A stretch of DNA of 64,000 nt from Nocardia niigatensis NBRC 100131 (GTDB lineage: Bacteria > Actinomycetota > Actinomycetes > Mycobacteriales > Mycobacteriaceae), in NCBI RefSeq assembly GCF_000308655.1, contig NZ_BAGC01000061.1, forward strand, positions 60,541-124,540. Reading direction: 5' to 3'. Under the pieces are notes generated by a model. That model saw only the letters and a program-made list of their open reading frames with translations, was not told the DNA's origin and searched no databases. The translations under genes were made by a program, and so were the position numbers. Positions 16,849 to 25,706 of this stretch are shown piece after piece (within the stretch, counting starts at the first letter, position 1; each line of letters starts with the position of its first letter).

Positions 16849-17205
16849 ATGATCAAGAAAACCCTCGCCGTCGCCGCGCTGGCCGCCGGTGCCATGATCT
16901 CCATCGCGCCGCAGGCTTTCGCCGACAACACCGACCCCAACGCGTTCAGCGATCGCACCGCCGACTTCATCGCGTACAACGATCCCGCCGTGCTGGGCGC
17001 CAAAGACGCCGGCAAGCAGATCATCGTCAGCCCGTACGGCACCAGCCACACCATCGCCTGCAAGGGCAACGGCGCGGACGTGCCGTGGTACGGCTGCATG
17101 CAGCAGGACAACGCGGGCCTGGGCTGGCTCATCCTGGACCAGCAGGACCTGCCGGGTCTCGGCCCGGCCTGGGTCTACACCATGAAGAGCGACCCCAACG
17201 CTTAA
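16849..17205 (+). CDS. Small secreted protein
   Basis: 118 aa with a clear Sec signal peptide (MIKKTLAVAALAAGAMISIA, cut after AFA) and a mature part of about 95 residues containing two Cys (TIACKGNG and WYGCMQQD) that could pair. Related in style to small secreted proteins common in Nocardia and Rhodococcus; I do not recognise a named family. The start is not fixed by a ribosome site: GGAG lies too close to an in-frame GTG at 16831 and too far from the ATG at 16849; the ATG gives the normal signal peptide. Copy C of the dispersed repeat begins directly after its stop. Confidence 0.78.
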   Translation: MIKKTLAVAALAAGAMISIAPQAFADNTDPNAFSDRTADFIAYNDPAVLGAKDAGKQIIVSPYGTSHTIACKGNGADVPWYGCMQQDNAGLGWLILDQQDLPGLGPAWVYTMKSDPNA

Positions 17206-17333
17206 GCGCCTCCCCGCGCCTCCAGCGGCACAGAGCCGTCGACAGCAGTACACGCGTGCCGGCGGCAGCATGCCGAAACAATTCAGGGCGGTACCCGGTG
17301 AGTTGCCCCGACCGTCCCGAAATCAGTTGTCGC
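17206..17333 (+). repeat. Dispersed ~130-bp repeat, copy C
   Basis: Starts at the base after the stop of the small secreted protein gene (GCGCCTCCCCGCGCC), runs through ACACGCGTGCCGGCGG and TGCCGAAACAATTCAGGGCG, and ends CGACCGTCCCGAAATCAGTT. Same orientation as the upstream gene; convergent with regX3. Confidence 0.85.
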
Positions 17334-17406
17334 GTTTGATTCGCCCCGGACGCCGCGCGCCCGCTTCGTCATCGAAGCGGGCGCGCTGTTCCTGGTTGGT
17401 TGGGCC

Positions 17407-18096
17407 CTACGCCTCGAGCTTGTAGCCCAGGCCGCGCACGGTGACCAGGTGCTCGGGCTTGGCCGGGTCGGCCTCGATCTTGGAGCGCAGGCGCTTGACG
17501 TGCACGTCGAGGGTCTTGGTGTCGCCGACGTAGTCGGCGCCCCAGACGCGGTCGATGAGCTGCCCACGGGTGAGCACGCGGCCCGAATTGCGCAGCAGGT
17601 ATTCGAGCAGGTCGAATTCCTTGAGCGGCAGGGTCACCGCTTTGCCGTTCACCTGGACGGTGTGGCGGTCCACATCCATGCGCACCGGGCCGGCCTCCAG
17701 CACGCTGGTCTCGCTGCCGTTGTCGGGTTCCTCGCCGGCGCCGCGGCGCAGCACGGCCCGGATGCGGGCGATCAGCTCGCGCGAGGAATAGGGCTTGGTG
17801 ACGTAGTCGTCGGCGCCCAGTTCCAGGCCGACCACCTTGTCGATCTCGCTGTCACGCGCGGTCACCATGATGACCGGGACACTGCCGCGAGCGCGCAGTT
17901 GCTTGCAGACGTCGGTGCCGCTCATGCCGGGGAGCATGAGATCGAGCAGGACGATGTCCGCGCCGGACCGGTCGAACTCGGCCAGGGCGGACGGGCCGTC
18001 ACCCACCACCGTGACCTCGAACCCCTCCTTGCGCAGCAGGAACGCGAGCGGATCGGCCAGCGACTCCTCGTCCTCGACGATCAACACACTCGTCAT
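17407..18096 (-). CDS. regX3: Two-component response regulator RegX3
   Basis: 229-aa OmpR/PhoB-type regulator. Receiver: VLIVEDEESLADP (acid pair), DIVLLDLMLPG (phospho-acceptor Asp near residue 52), VIMVTARDSE (Thr) and VTKPYSSRELIAR (Lys). C-terminal winged helix: LPLKEFDLLEYLLRNSGRVL and TLDVHVKRLRSKIE, GLGYKLEA at the end. With SenX3 it should control the phosphate-starvation response. ATG at 18096 overlaps the senX3 stop in ATGA; in M. tuberculosis the two genes are, as I recall, separated by repeats instead. Confidence 0.96.
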   Translation of the reverse strand: MTSVLIVEDEESLADPLAFLLRKEGFEVTVVGDGPSALAEFDRSGADIVLLDLMLPGMSGTDVCKQLRARGSVPVIMVTARDSEIDKVVGLELGADDYVTKPYSSRELIARIRAVLRRGAGEEPDNGSETSVLEAGPVRMDVDRHTVQVNGKAVTLPLKEFDLLEYLLRNSGRVLTRGQLIDRVWGADYVGDTKTLDVHVKRLRSKIEADPAKPEHLVTVRGLGYKLEA

Positions 18097-19343
18097 CGGG
18101 TTGCCTCCACACCGTTGGTTCTGGCCCGCCCGAGGGGGCGCGAGCCGTTTTCCTTCTTGGCCACCGGAACACCGGTGGCAAGTCTCTTGTCGACCTGCCC
18201 GTTGGAATCGGCAGGGTGGGCCGGGATACGCAGGGTGAACGTCGATCCGGTGCCCAGTTTGCTCCACAGCGTGATCTCGCCGTTGTGGTTGGCGGCCACA
18301 TGCTTGACGATAGCCAGCCCGAGGCCGGTACCGCCGGTGGCACGCGAGCGCGCCTTGTCGGCCCGGAAGAAACGTTCGAAGACGCGCTCCTGGTCCTCCT
18401 TGGAGATGCCGATACCGCGATCGGTGACCGCGATATTGACGTAGCCGCCGCGCAGCGCCCGGCTCACCGACACGTGCGAGCCGCGCGGCGAGTAGGCGAT
18501 GGCGTTCTCGACCAGGTTGGACAGGGCGGTCACCAGCAGGGTCTGGTCGCCGAGCACCTCGAGGCCGCTGGTGGCGTCGGTGGAGACGGTGATGCCGGCG
18601 GCCTCGGCCGTGGTGCGGGAGCGTTCGATGGCCTGGGTGACGATGGTGTCGACCTCGACGGCCTCGAGCTCCGGCAGCCGCTCGGCGCCCTGCAGGCGCG
18701 ACAGCGCGATGAGCTCGGTCACCATCTTGCCCATGCGGCGGGCCTCGCCGTGCAGGCGTTCGCCGAAGTGCCGGACCGAGTCGGGATCGTCCGCGGATTC
18801 CAGCAACGCTTCGGCCAACAGGCTCATGGCGCCGACCGGGGTCTTGAGTTCGTGGCTCACATTGGCGACGAAGTCGCGGCGGGTGGCCTCCATGCGGGCC
18901 TGCTCGGAGTCGTCGTCCGCGAAAAGGACCACGAAGTTCGGATTCTCCTGGGAGAGCGGACGGGCAACCCCTCGGACAGCGAGGCGGGCGCGGCCGGGCA
19001 TGGGGATCTTGGCGGTGAGTTCGAATTCCACGTCCTGGCCGCCGGCCAGCACCTGTTCGACCGCAGCCCAGGCGCGCTCGTCGAGCAGGCGGTCGTGGAC
19101 GACGCCCAGCTCCTCGGCGCGCGGGTTCACCAGCACCACGTCCCGGTACTGGTCGACCACGGCGATGCCGGACTCGGAGGCGAGCACGATCAGGTCGAGG
19201 ACCTGGGACATGGTCAGCCCGGTGTCGGTGGCCGCGCGCAGGCGCTCTTGACGAGCGTTCACATACGGAATGAGCAGTCCCCCGACGGCCAGTCCGACTA
19301 CGGCCGCCAGGACTGCCAAAAGCACGGCCTGTGGAACGCTCAC
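18093..19343 (-). CDS. senX3: Sensor histidine kinase SenX3
   Basis: 416 aa. An N-terminal hydrophobic helix (VLLAVLAAVVGLAVGGLLI), a PAS-like domain (residues about 45-140), then the dimerisation/phosphoacceptor helix DFVANVSHELKTPVGAM with the His, N box NLVENAIAYSP, G1 DRGIGISKEDQERVF, and G2 GGTGLGLAIVKHVA. Inner-membrane sensor of phosphate status acting through RegX3. GTG at 19343. The segment after the ATPase domain (about 40 residues, basic) is an extension. The upstream neighbour is not gpmA as in mycobacteria but an inserted HxlR/reductase/hydrolase block. Confidence 0.95.
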   Translation of the reverse strand: MSVPQAVLLAVLAAVVGLAVGGLLIPYVNARQERLRAATDTGLTMSQVLDLIVLASESGIAVVDQYRDVVLVNPRAEELGVVHDRLLDERAWAAVEQVLAGGQDVEFELTAKIPMPGRARLAVRGVARPLSQENPNFVVLFADDDSEQARMEATRRDFVANVSHELKTPVGAMSLLAEALLESADDPDSVRHFGERLHGEARRMGKMVTELIALSRLQGAERLPELEAVEVDTIVTQAIERSRTTAEAAGITVSTDATSGLEVLGDQTLLVTALSNLVENAIAYSPRGSHVSVSRALRGGYVNIAVTDRGIGISKEDQERVFERFFRADKARSRATGGTGLGLAIVKHVAANHNGEITLWSKLGTGSTFTLRIPAHPADSNGQVDKRLATGVPVAKKENGSRPLGRARTNGVEATR

Positions 19344-19508
19344 GCTTTGAATCGTACGGTCGCCGACGCGGGGTCAAACCCCGGGTGCTGGAAGTTTCGT
19401 GCAGGTCATAGGTACTTCCATCCTCGTTAGCCGCGTGTTCACACAAAGTTCGGTCAGCGTGTCGCGAGCGGTGAGCGCCCCTGCGGCAACCACTTTCGCG
19501 CCGGCGGA

Positions 19509-19895
19509 TCAGTCGTCGGGATCGCCGTAGAGGGCGGTGCGGACAGTGTCGCCGTGGCGGTCGGCCCACTCCCCCAGGGCGAAGATGGGCCGCAGCAGAT
19601 CGACCCCGGCCGGGGTCAGCGAATACTCAACGCGCGGTGGCGATTCCGCATAGCGGCGACGTTCCAGCAACCCCATCCGCTGCATGCGGCGCAGGGTCTG
19701 GGTGAGCATCTTCTGGCTGATGCCCCCGATCGCGCGCCGCAACTCCACCGGCCGCATCGGACCGTCACGAAGTGTGTAGACGATCACAGTCAGCCAGGAA
19801 TTGCCGAATACGTCCACGGCCAGCCGCGCGGGGCAATCGGATTCGAGCCCGCCGTATTCCGCGAAGGCCACCGGTTCGATGATCTCGGCCGTCAT
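19509..19895 (-). CDS. HxlR-type transcriptional regulator
   Basis: 128-aa winged-helix regulator. Hallmarks: CPARLAVDVFGNSWLTVIVY at the N-terminus (with the conserved Cys that acts as redox/electrophile sensor in many HxlR proteins), GPMRPVELRRAIGGISQKML recognition helix, LRRMQRMGLLERRRY and EYSLTPAGVDLL wing. Divergent from the reductase gene at 19984, with an 88-bp shared promoter region; control of that gene is the simplest expectation. It lies in an accessory block between senX3 and gpmA. Confidence 0.9.
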   Translation of the reverse strand: MTAEIIEPVAFAEYGGLESDCPARLAVDVFGNSWLTVIVYTLRDGPMRPVELRRAIGGISQKMLTQTLRRMQRMGLLERRRYAESPPRVEYSLTPAGVDLLRPIFALGEWADRHGDTVRTALYGDPDD

Positions 19896-19983
19896 GAATC
19901 CAGCCTGCCACCGCCATTGGGCACCCGGGAGTGCGCATCGGAATTCCTAGCGTCGACCGCGCAAGCCAGACCAAGGAGTTCAC

Positions 19984-20661
19984 ATGCGAATCGGAATCAT
20001 CGGAGCCGGACAGATGGCCCGCGCCCTCGGCGGCGGCTGGGCTGCGGCCGGACATGAAATCGCCGTCGGGGCAAGGACCTCGGCCCGCGCCGAGGAAGCG
20101 GTCGCGGCCATCGGCCACGGCGCGCGAGCCATGACCATCGCCGGCACGGCCCGGTTCGGCCAGGCGACATTGCTCGCCCTGCCGGTCGCGGCTCTCGACG
20201 ACGTCGTGCAGGAGCACCGCCGGACGTTCACGGGCCGGACCCTCATCGATTGCACCAATGCCTTCGCTCCCGACGCGGGCGGCTTCACCCTCTCCGAACC
20301 GGCTGTGGCCGAACGGATCGCGGCGACCGCACCCGGAGCGCACGTGGTGAAGGCGTTCAATCTGCTGGCGGCAGAGGTGTGGGCGGGCCCGGACCGCGCA
20401 TTCGAAGGCCGCACCCTGACCGTGCCCCTGTGCGGCGACGACGCGGACGCGGTCGCCACGGTGGCGGGGCTGGCCGCGGATCTGACGTTGCGACCCGTGC
20501 ACGCGGGCGGCCTCCGGCAGGCCCGATATCTCGAAGCCACTTCGGCTTTCGTCGTCGGTCTGTGGTTCGCGGGCCATGACGCCCGAGCCATGTTCCCGCC
20601 CTTGGAGTCCGCCTTCGCCGTTCTCGACGACCAGGAGGGTTTGCCGGACGCCAGGGAGTGA
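19984..20661 (+). CDS. NADP-dependent F420-type oxidoreductase family protein
   Basis: 225 aa. N-terminal Rossmann motif MRIGIIGAGQMARALGGGW followed by GARTSARAEEA (NADP-like), LIDCTNAF and GAHVVKAFNLLAAEVW. This is the F420:NADP oxidoreductase-like fold (F420_oxidored domain), often in small stress-response units beside HxlR regulators. Reaction uncertain: F420H2/NADP hydride exchange or NADPH-dependent reduction of an unknown carbonyl. ATG at 19984 preceded by AAGGAG 6 bases away. The stop overlaps a GTG start of a tiny frame (20658). Confidence 0.85.
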   Translation: MRIGIIGAGQMARALGGGWAAAGHEIAVGARTSARAEEAVAAIGHGARAMTIAGTARFGQATLLALPVAALDDVVQEHRRTFTGRTLIDCTNAFAPDAGGFTLSEPAVAERIAATAPGAHVVKAFNLLAAEVWAGPDRAFEGRTLTVPLCGDDADAVATVAGLAADLTLRPVHAGGLRQARYLEATSAFVVGLWFAGHDARAMFPPLESAFAVLDDQEGLPDARE

Positions 20662-20756
20662 GACAGCTGTGCGACCTGATCACCATCCTCGGCCTGGACG
20701 CCGGCGAGGACCCCTGGGCCGCCGCCCTGACCGCGGGAATCCGCCACCCCAACTGA
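20658..20756 (+). CDS. Tiny possible gene or gene remnant
   Basis: 32 codons from a GTG overlapping the reductase stop (GTGA): begins VRQLCDLITILGLDAGED and ends TAGIRHPN. Hydrophobic-acidic composition and in-operon overlap suggest it was once translated, but it has no recognised domain. It could be the leftover C-terminus of a lost gene. Low confidence. Confidence 0.35.
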   Translation: MRQLCDLITILGLDAGEDPWAAALTAGIRHPN

Positions 20757-20902
20757 GCCTCACACGCACTCCGACGAGGGCGTCTTCTGCAACCCGAGAG
20801 TGATTGACCGATCACACGCCCGAAGGGATCGAACGATGTCGTCGTCGTTGTCGGCGACGCGGAAGTCCTGAAGCCGCGATACCGATGGGGCAAAGGGCAA
20901 AA

Positions 20903-20936
20903 CCCCGGGTGTGCACGCCGTTGTGCACACCCGGGG
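20903..20936 (-). terminator. Strong terminator after S15-type hydrolase
   Basis: Perfect 14-bp stem CCCCGGGTGTGCAC / GTGCACACCCGGGG with loop GCCGTT; leftward RNA continues TTTTGCCC. Lies 22 bases past the hydrolase stop. Also stops rightward transcripts from the reductase operon. Confidence 0.9.
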
Positions 20937-20958
20937 CTTCAATCCCGGAGGGACGGAT

Positions 20959-23007
20959 TCACCAACCGGTGTTGCCGCGGACCGGGATGTTCACGAAGCT
21001 CGGGCGGTCGGGGTCGAGCTGGAGGTGCTCGGGCTTCAGGCCGGTGTCGATGAGCATCGGCAGGATGGGCAGGCCCTTGGGGAAGTTGCCGGCGAAGACG
21101 TCGACGCGCAGGCGGTGGCCCGGCTGCAGGACGGCCTGGGTGCCGCCGAGGGCGATGTCGAGGGTGGTGGCCTCGCCCGGGACGGTCTCCTCGCGCTTGT
21201 CGAGGGAGGTGAAGGCGCGCGGGTCGGTGTAGTCGCCGTTGGCGGAGCGGGTGCTGTTGGCGTCGTCGACCTGGCGCAGCGAGGCCATGAGCTCGCCGGA
21301 GGTGAGCACGGTGGACTGGCCGTCGGGGGCGACGTCGTTGACGGTGACGGTCCAGTAGCCGTCGACGGCGTCCTGAACGGTGTTGAGGCGCACCGCGATA
21401 GGGCCCGAGATAGTGGTGGCCTCGGCCACCGGCGCACTGGTGAAGGTGAGCGCGTTGGTCTCGGCGATGCGGGAGTCCTTGGCGCAGGCGTCGACCAGGT
21501 TCAGGATGCCCGCGGTGGCCTGGGCGGCGTCATTGGAGCAGACGGTGGACAGGCCGGGCGCGACGGTGAGCCGGTCGGTGTCGCCGTTGGCGTCCGCGGT
21601 GAGCGAGCCGTCGTAGAGGCTGTTCGCGGTGCCGGAGCGCTGCGAGGACAGATACATGCGCCGGTAGTCGGCGGCCTCGGAAGCCGGTGCGGTGGGCCCG
21701 AATCCGCCCTGGGTGGTCCAGCCGCCGCCCTGCTGCTTCAGGGTCACCGGGCCGTAGGAGTCGATGCCGTTGTCGATTCCCTTGAGCCACTTGTCGAACC
21801 ACGCGCGCTGCAGCACGTCCAGGCGCGGCGGCGCCCCGACGCGGTTGACGTCCGCACCCGAGGTGACGTGGTAGGTGTTGCCCATGAGCAGCTGCTTCTG
21901 GCCGGGCGGCAGCGGAATCTGGTTGTAGATCTTGGATTCCGAGTAGGTGAACAGGTCGTGCCAGCCGCCGGTCACGAAGGTCGGCACCTGGATCCTGGTG
22001 GGGTCGCCCAGCCACTCCTGGCGTTCCTGGGTGAAGCCGTTGAGCATGTCCTTGACGCGCGGGTCGAGGCTGTCCATGTTCGTGCTGGTGTAGGCCGACA
22101 TGAGCACGTCGAGGTAGCCGAAGGGATCGTTGGCGCGGTCCTGCAGCCACTTGAAGTCGAAGGTGCCGTTGGCGATAGAGGCCAGGTCGGGCACCCACTT
22201 GAGGCCGTTGATGGCGCTCAGCCACAGCGGGATGAAGTTGAAGCCGAAGCCGCCGCCGGGCGCGAGCACGTCGTCGATGAGGTCGCTGCCGGGCACGATG
22301 GGGAAGATGGCCTTCAGCGCGGGCGGCTGCTTCTCGGCGGCCTGCACCTGGTTGATGGCCGAGTAGGACAGGCCGTTCATGCCGATGCGGCCATTGCTGA
22401 AGCCCTGCTTGGACGCCCAGTCGATGACCTCGACGGTGTCCTGCTGTTCGCGGCCGCGCAGCATGTCCCACTCGCCCTGCGAGAATCCGGTGCCGCGCAC
22501 GTCCACGACGACCTGCGTGTACCCGGACTTGATGAGCTGGCGGTCGACGGAGAAGTTGCGGAGTTCGCCGTTGCCCGCCGCGTTCAGCAGTTCACCGAAG
22601 CCGGTGATCGGGGTGCCGTCGAGGTGGATGTTGCGGAAGACATCGAGGAGCGCGTCGGACAGGCCGGGAATGGAGAAGACGCTGTCGGCGACGTTCGACA
22701 CCAGCTTGGTGTAGGGCGTCATATTGACGACGGTCGGCGTCGGCGCGTCGACGGGCCGGCCCGCGGCGTCGGCCGGGTGGTAGACGTTGGCCTTGAGGAC
22801 GGTGCCGTCACTCATGGTGATCGGGACGTCCCAGTCGATGAAGACATTGGGGTACTGCTGTTGCCCGTCCTCGGTACTGGTCCATTCGGCTCCGGCGGCG
22901 CCGCCGTCGGGTCCGGTGGGCGTGGTGGCATCGGCGGTGATGCCGGTAACAGGCAGGAGCAGAGTGGCCGCACTGGCTAATACCGTGGCCCGTAGCGCGT
23001 GCTTCAT
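20959..23007 (-). CDS. Secreted CocE/NonD-type (S15) hydrolase
   Basis: 682 aa with a Sec signal peptide (HALRATVLASAATLLLPVTG, then ADA). Alpha/beta-hydrolase core: VVVDVRGTGFSQGEWD, the nucleophile elbow GMNGLSYSAI (G-x-S-Y), and a later GGWHDLFTYSE with a His; a C-terminal jelly-roll domain (GHRLRVDVFAGNFPKG) as in X-prolyl dipeptidyl peptidases and cocaine esterase. Probably cleaves an ester, amide or peptide outside the cell. ATG at 23007 chosen because it opens the signal peptide. The upstream 293-bp gap is unusually A/T-rich and likely holds its regulated promoter. Part of the accessory block between senX3 and gpmA. Confidence 0.88.
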   Translation of the reverse strand: MKHALRATVLASAATLLLPVTGITADATTPTGPDGGAAGAEWTSTEDGQQQYPNVFIDWDVPITMSDGTVLKANVYHPADAAGRPVDAPTPTVVNMTPYTKLVSNVADSVFSIPGLSDALLDVFRNIHLDGTPITGFGELLNAAGNGELRNFSVDRQLIKSGYTQVVVDVRGTGFSQGEWDMLRGREQQDTVEVIDWASKQGFSNGRIGMNGLSYSAINQVQAAEKQPPALKAIFPIVPGSDLIDDVLAPGGGFGFNFIPLWLSAINGLKWVPDLASIANGTFDFKWLQDRANDPFGYLDVLMSAYTSTNMDSLDPRVKDMLNGFTQERQEWLGDPTRIQVPTFVTGGWHDLFTYSESKIYNQIPLPPGQKQLLMGNTYHVTSGADVNRVGAPPRLDVLQRAWFDKWLKGIDNGIDSYGPVTLKQQGGGWTTQGGFGPTAPASEAADYRRMYLSSQRSGTANSLYDGSLTADANGDTDRLTVAPGLSTVCSNDAAQATAGILNLVDACAKDSRIAETNALTFTSAPVAEATTISGPIAVRLNTVQDAVDGYWTVTVNDVAPDGQSTVLTSGELMASLRQVDDANSTRSANGDYTDPRAFTSLDKREETVPGEATTLDIALGGTQAVLQPGHRLRVDVFAGNFPKGLPILPMLIDTGLKPEHLQLDPDRPSFVNIPVRGNTGW

Positions 23008-23235
23008 CGAACGTGATCTACCTCTCGCAAATGGTCGAACGCCCAGCAGCATATCTACTGCGAAGTAAGTTGCAAACCCCAGTTACAGCAACCGATTTAA
23101 ACTGGAGACGGTTAGGCAAATTCTTTTGCGAGACAGGGAAATACCCTACGGTGACGTAGTGAGATGCGGATCACAGTAGCGGATAAGGCATTCCGATCGA
23201 GGCTTCGACACGAAAACTTCACCGGAAATGAAAAA

Positions 23236-23268
23236 CGCGCTGTGACCGGTCAATTCGGTCGCAGCGCG
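23236..23268 (-). terminator. Terminator after gpmA
   Basis: Stem CGCGCTGTGACCG / CGGTCGCAGCGCG (one mismatch), 7-base loop; leftward RNA ends in TTTTTCATTTCC. Sits 33 bases past the gpmA stop. The rest of the 23008-23300 gap is A/T-rich promoter-like sequence for the hydrolase gene. Confidence 0.85.
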
Positions 23269-23300
23269 AGTTTCGTTACGAATAACCTACCGCCCGGCGG

Positions 23301-24038
23301 TTACTTGCCGCCCTGGTTGGCGACGGCGGCGGCACCGGCCGCGGCGGCCTCGGGATCGAGGTATTCACCCTTGCCGATCGGCCGCAGGTTCTCGTCCAGC
23401 TCGTACTTGAGCGGGATGCCGGTGGGGATGTTCAGCTCGGAGATCTCCTCGTCCGAGATGTTCTCCAGGTGCTTCACCAGCGCGCGCAGCGAATTACCGT
23501 GCGCGGCAACGAGAACGGTCTTACCGGCCCGCACGTCGGTCGCGATGGTGTCCTCCCAGTAGGGGACCATGCGGGCGACGACATCCTTGAGGCACTCGGT
23601 GGCCGGCACCTCGATGCCGGCGTAGCGCGGGTCGCCGTCCTGGCTGTACTCGCTGTCCAGCTCGATCGGCGGCGGCGGGGTGTCGTAGCTGCGACGCCAC
23701 AGCATGAACTGCTCGTTGCCGTACTGCTCCTTGATCTCCGCCTTGTTCTTGCCCTGCAGCGCGCCGTAATGGCGCTCGTTCAGACGCCAGTCGCGGACCA
23801 CCGGAATCCAGTGGCGGTCACAGGCGTCGAGGGCATTGTTGGCGGTGCTGATCGCGCGGCGCAGCAGCGAGGTGTAGACGATATCGGGCAGAATCCCGTG
23901 CTCGGCGAGCAATTCACCGGCCCGCTTGCCTTCCGCGACACCCTTGTCGGTCAGACGAACGTCGACCCAGCCGGTGAACAGGTTCAGGGCATTCCATTCG
24001 CTCTCGCCGTGGCGCAGCAACACAAGGGTGTACGTCAT
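23301..24038 (-). CDS. gpmA: 2,3-bisphosphoglycerate-dependent phosphoglycerate mutase
   Basis: 245-aa glycolytic mutase interconverting 3- and 2-phosphoglycerate. Phospho-His motif LLRHGESEWNALNLFTGW at the N-terminus, LNERHYGALQG, and the second catalytic His in VAAHGNSLRALVKHLE. C-terminal extension rich in Ala. ATG at 24038 is 4 bases from the stop of the ROK kinase gene, whose end supplies the GGAGG, so it is coupled to that gene. Confidence 0.97.
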   Translation of the reverse strand: MTYTLVLLRHGESEWNALNLFTGWVDVRLTDKGVAEGKRAGELLAEHGILPDIVYTSLLRRAISTANNALDACDRHWIPVVRDWRLNERHYGALQGKNKAEIKEQYGNEQFMLWRRSYDTPPPPIELDSEYSQDGDPRYAGIEVPATECLKDVVARMVPYWEDTIATDVRAGKTVLVAAHGNSLRALVKHLENISDEEISELNIPTGIPLKYELDENLRPIGKGEYLDPEAAAAGAAAVANQGGK

Positions 24039-24042
24039 GGGC

Positions 24043-24924
24043 TCATCCTCCCACGAGTAACGCCGCGCCCTGCAGGGTGGCCTGATCGGTCAGTTCCGAG
24101 GGGACGATCCGCAGTTCCCGCAGGAAGATCAACTTCGCGTGTGCCGCCGCGGACTCGCGCAACGGCTTCCACAACGGCTCCCCGGACTGCGCGAACCCGC
24201 CGCCGACCACGACCAGATCGGTGTCCAGGAGGGCTGCCGCCGAGGCGATGGCCCGGCCCAGCGCCGTGCCCGCCCGGGCCAGCGCGGCGCGGGCGATGCC
24301 GTCGCCGGCCGCCGCGTCCGCCGACAGTTCGACACCGGTCCGCCCGCCCCAGCCCTGCCGCCGGGCCCAGCGCACCGACGACATCCCGCTGGCCACAGCC
24401 TCGACACAGCCGGATCCCCCACAGGCGCAGGGCTCTTCGTTTCCGGGCACGACAATGTGCCCGACATGACCCGCATTTCCGGTGCGGCCCATCACGACTC
24501 GGCCGTCACTGATGACACCGCCCCCGATTCCGGAGGACACCGTCATACAGAGCGCGTCGTCCACACCCCGCGCCGCGCCCCACCGCTGTTCGGCCAGCGC
24601 CAGGCACACACCATCGATGGCGAATCGGATATCGGCCTCCGGGAACAACTCCCGCACGGCATCGACCAGCGCGAATCCCCCGGCCCACTCCCCGATGTTG
24701 AGCGGCCCCGCGTACCCGGTCCGCACATCCACCGGCCCCGCCGACCCGATCCCGACCGCCGTGACCGTCGCACCGCCGGCAACCGCCGTGAGCAATTCCC
24801 GGCACGCGTCCCACACCCCGGATTCCGGTACCGCGATCCGCAGCGGATTACCGGCCACCCCATTCGATTCCACGGTCGCCGCCGCGAACTTCGTCGCGCC
24901 GATATCCAGCGCTATTACCGTCAT
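24043..24924 (-). CDS. ROK family sugar kinase
   Basis: 293 aa. ATP site VIALDIGATKFAAATV at the N-terminus, DGVCLALAEQRWGAARG with the catalytic Asp region, and the ROK zinc motif CACGGSGCVEAVASG. Phosphorylates a hexose or N-acetylhexosamine; being coupled to gpmA, a glucokinase role feeding glycolysis is plausible, but ROK substrates are hard to predict. ATG at 24924 with AGGAGG 7 bases upstream. This gene is inserted relative to the M. tuberculosis order (gpm1-Rv0488-Rv0487). Confidence 0.87.
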   Translation of the reverse strand: MTVIALDIGATKFAAATVESNGVAGNPLRIAVPESGVWDACRELLTAVAGGATVTAVGIGSAGPVDVRTGYAGPLNIGEWAGGFALVDAVRELFPEADIRFAIDGVCLALAEQRWGAARGVDDALCMTVSSGIGGGVISDGRVVMGRTGNAGHVGHIVVPGNEEPCACGGSGCVEAVASGMSSVRWARRQGWGGRTGVELSADAAAGDGIARAALARAGTALGRAIASAAALLDTDLVVVGGGFAQSGEPLWKPLRESAAAHAKLIFLRELRIVPSELTDQATLQGAALLVGG

Positions 24925-25010
24925 CGCCGACCGCCTCCTGCGTGCTCCCGTGTCCCGATGCCCGGCCGACGATTGTCGCGCATGGACTTCGGCCTCCGTA
25001 TGCCACCGTG

Positions 25011-25141
25011 ACAGCTGGGTTCGCAACGGTCGGGGTAACTCGCCGGGGACGACCAGAATTGGTTCGGCTCTCGATCACCGGCACGCGCACCCGACGCCGA
25101 CGGCTCTCAGTCGTGCGGTGAGGTTCCGGGAAGGCGGGGGA
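25011..25141 (-). repeat. Dispersed ~130-bp repeat, copy D
   Basis: Read leftward it starts CCCGCCTTCCCGGAACC, has GTGCGCGTGCCGGTGATCG, AGCCGAACCAATTCTGGTCG and GGCGAGTTACCCCGACCGTT, and ends in a degraded form of the right terminus. Its first 35 bases are the end of the ybjN-like gene (the residues RLPGTSPHD and the stop). The most diverged copy at the right end. Confidence 0.8.
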
Positions 25142-25706
25142 ACTTGTCTGCGCCGTCCACGAGGTGTTCGAAGGCGCGGAGGTTCTTGAGGGATTCGCCG
25201 CGGGAGACCCGCCATTTCCATTCCCTGCGAATGGATTCGGCGAAGCCGAGTTCGAGCAGGGTGTTGAAGTCGGCGTCGACGGCCTCGAGGATCTGGCCGA
25301 GCCAGCGGTCGAGTTCGTCGGGGGTGACGCGGTCGTTGGACATCCGGCCGACGAGGTAGATGTCGCCGACGCGGTCGATGGTGTAGGCCACGCCGTAGAG
25401 GCGGCGGTTGCGGCGGAGCAGGAATTTGTAGACGCCCTCGAAGTTCTCGTCGGGCTTGCGGCAGACGAAGGACTCCATGCGGACGCCGTGCTTGCCGACG
25501 CTGACGCCGATGACGGTCTTGAGTTTCCGCTCACCGGGGAGCACCACCACGAACAGGTCGGGGGCGTCGCGGGTGTATTCGATCTCGCGTTCGCGCAGCG
25601 TCTCGTCGATGAGTTGCGCGGTGGCACGCGCGGTTTCGTCGTTGAGGCCGCCGGTGCTGGCATGCGGGCGGGGCGTCCACTCCGCGGCGCGGTCGGCCTC
25701 GCTCAT
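25107..25706 (-). CDS. YbjN-domain protein
   Basis: 199-aa protein with a type III secretion chaperone-like (YbjN) fold (Rv0487 position): an N-terminal helix LIDETLREREIEYTRD, then strands LFVVVLPGERKLKTVIGV and RMESFVCRKPDENFEGVY, and helices with DELDRWLGQILEAVDADF. Function unknown; usually described as a sensory-transduction-like or peptide-binding domain. ATG at 25706 overlaps the mshA stop in ATGA. Its last residues are encoded inside the dispersed repeat copy D, so the C-terminus is probably not functionally constrained. Confidence 0.88.
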   Translation of the reverse strand: MSEADRAAEWTPRPHASTGGLNDETARATAQLIDETLREREIEYTRDAPDLFVVVLPGERKLKTVIGVSVGKHGVRMESFVCRKPDENFEGVYKFLLRRNRRLYGVAYTIDRVGDIYLVGRMSNDRVTPDELDRWLGQILEAVDADFNTLLELGFAESIRREWKWRVSRGESLKNLRAFEHLVDGADKFPRLPGTSPHD

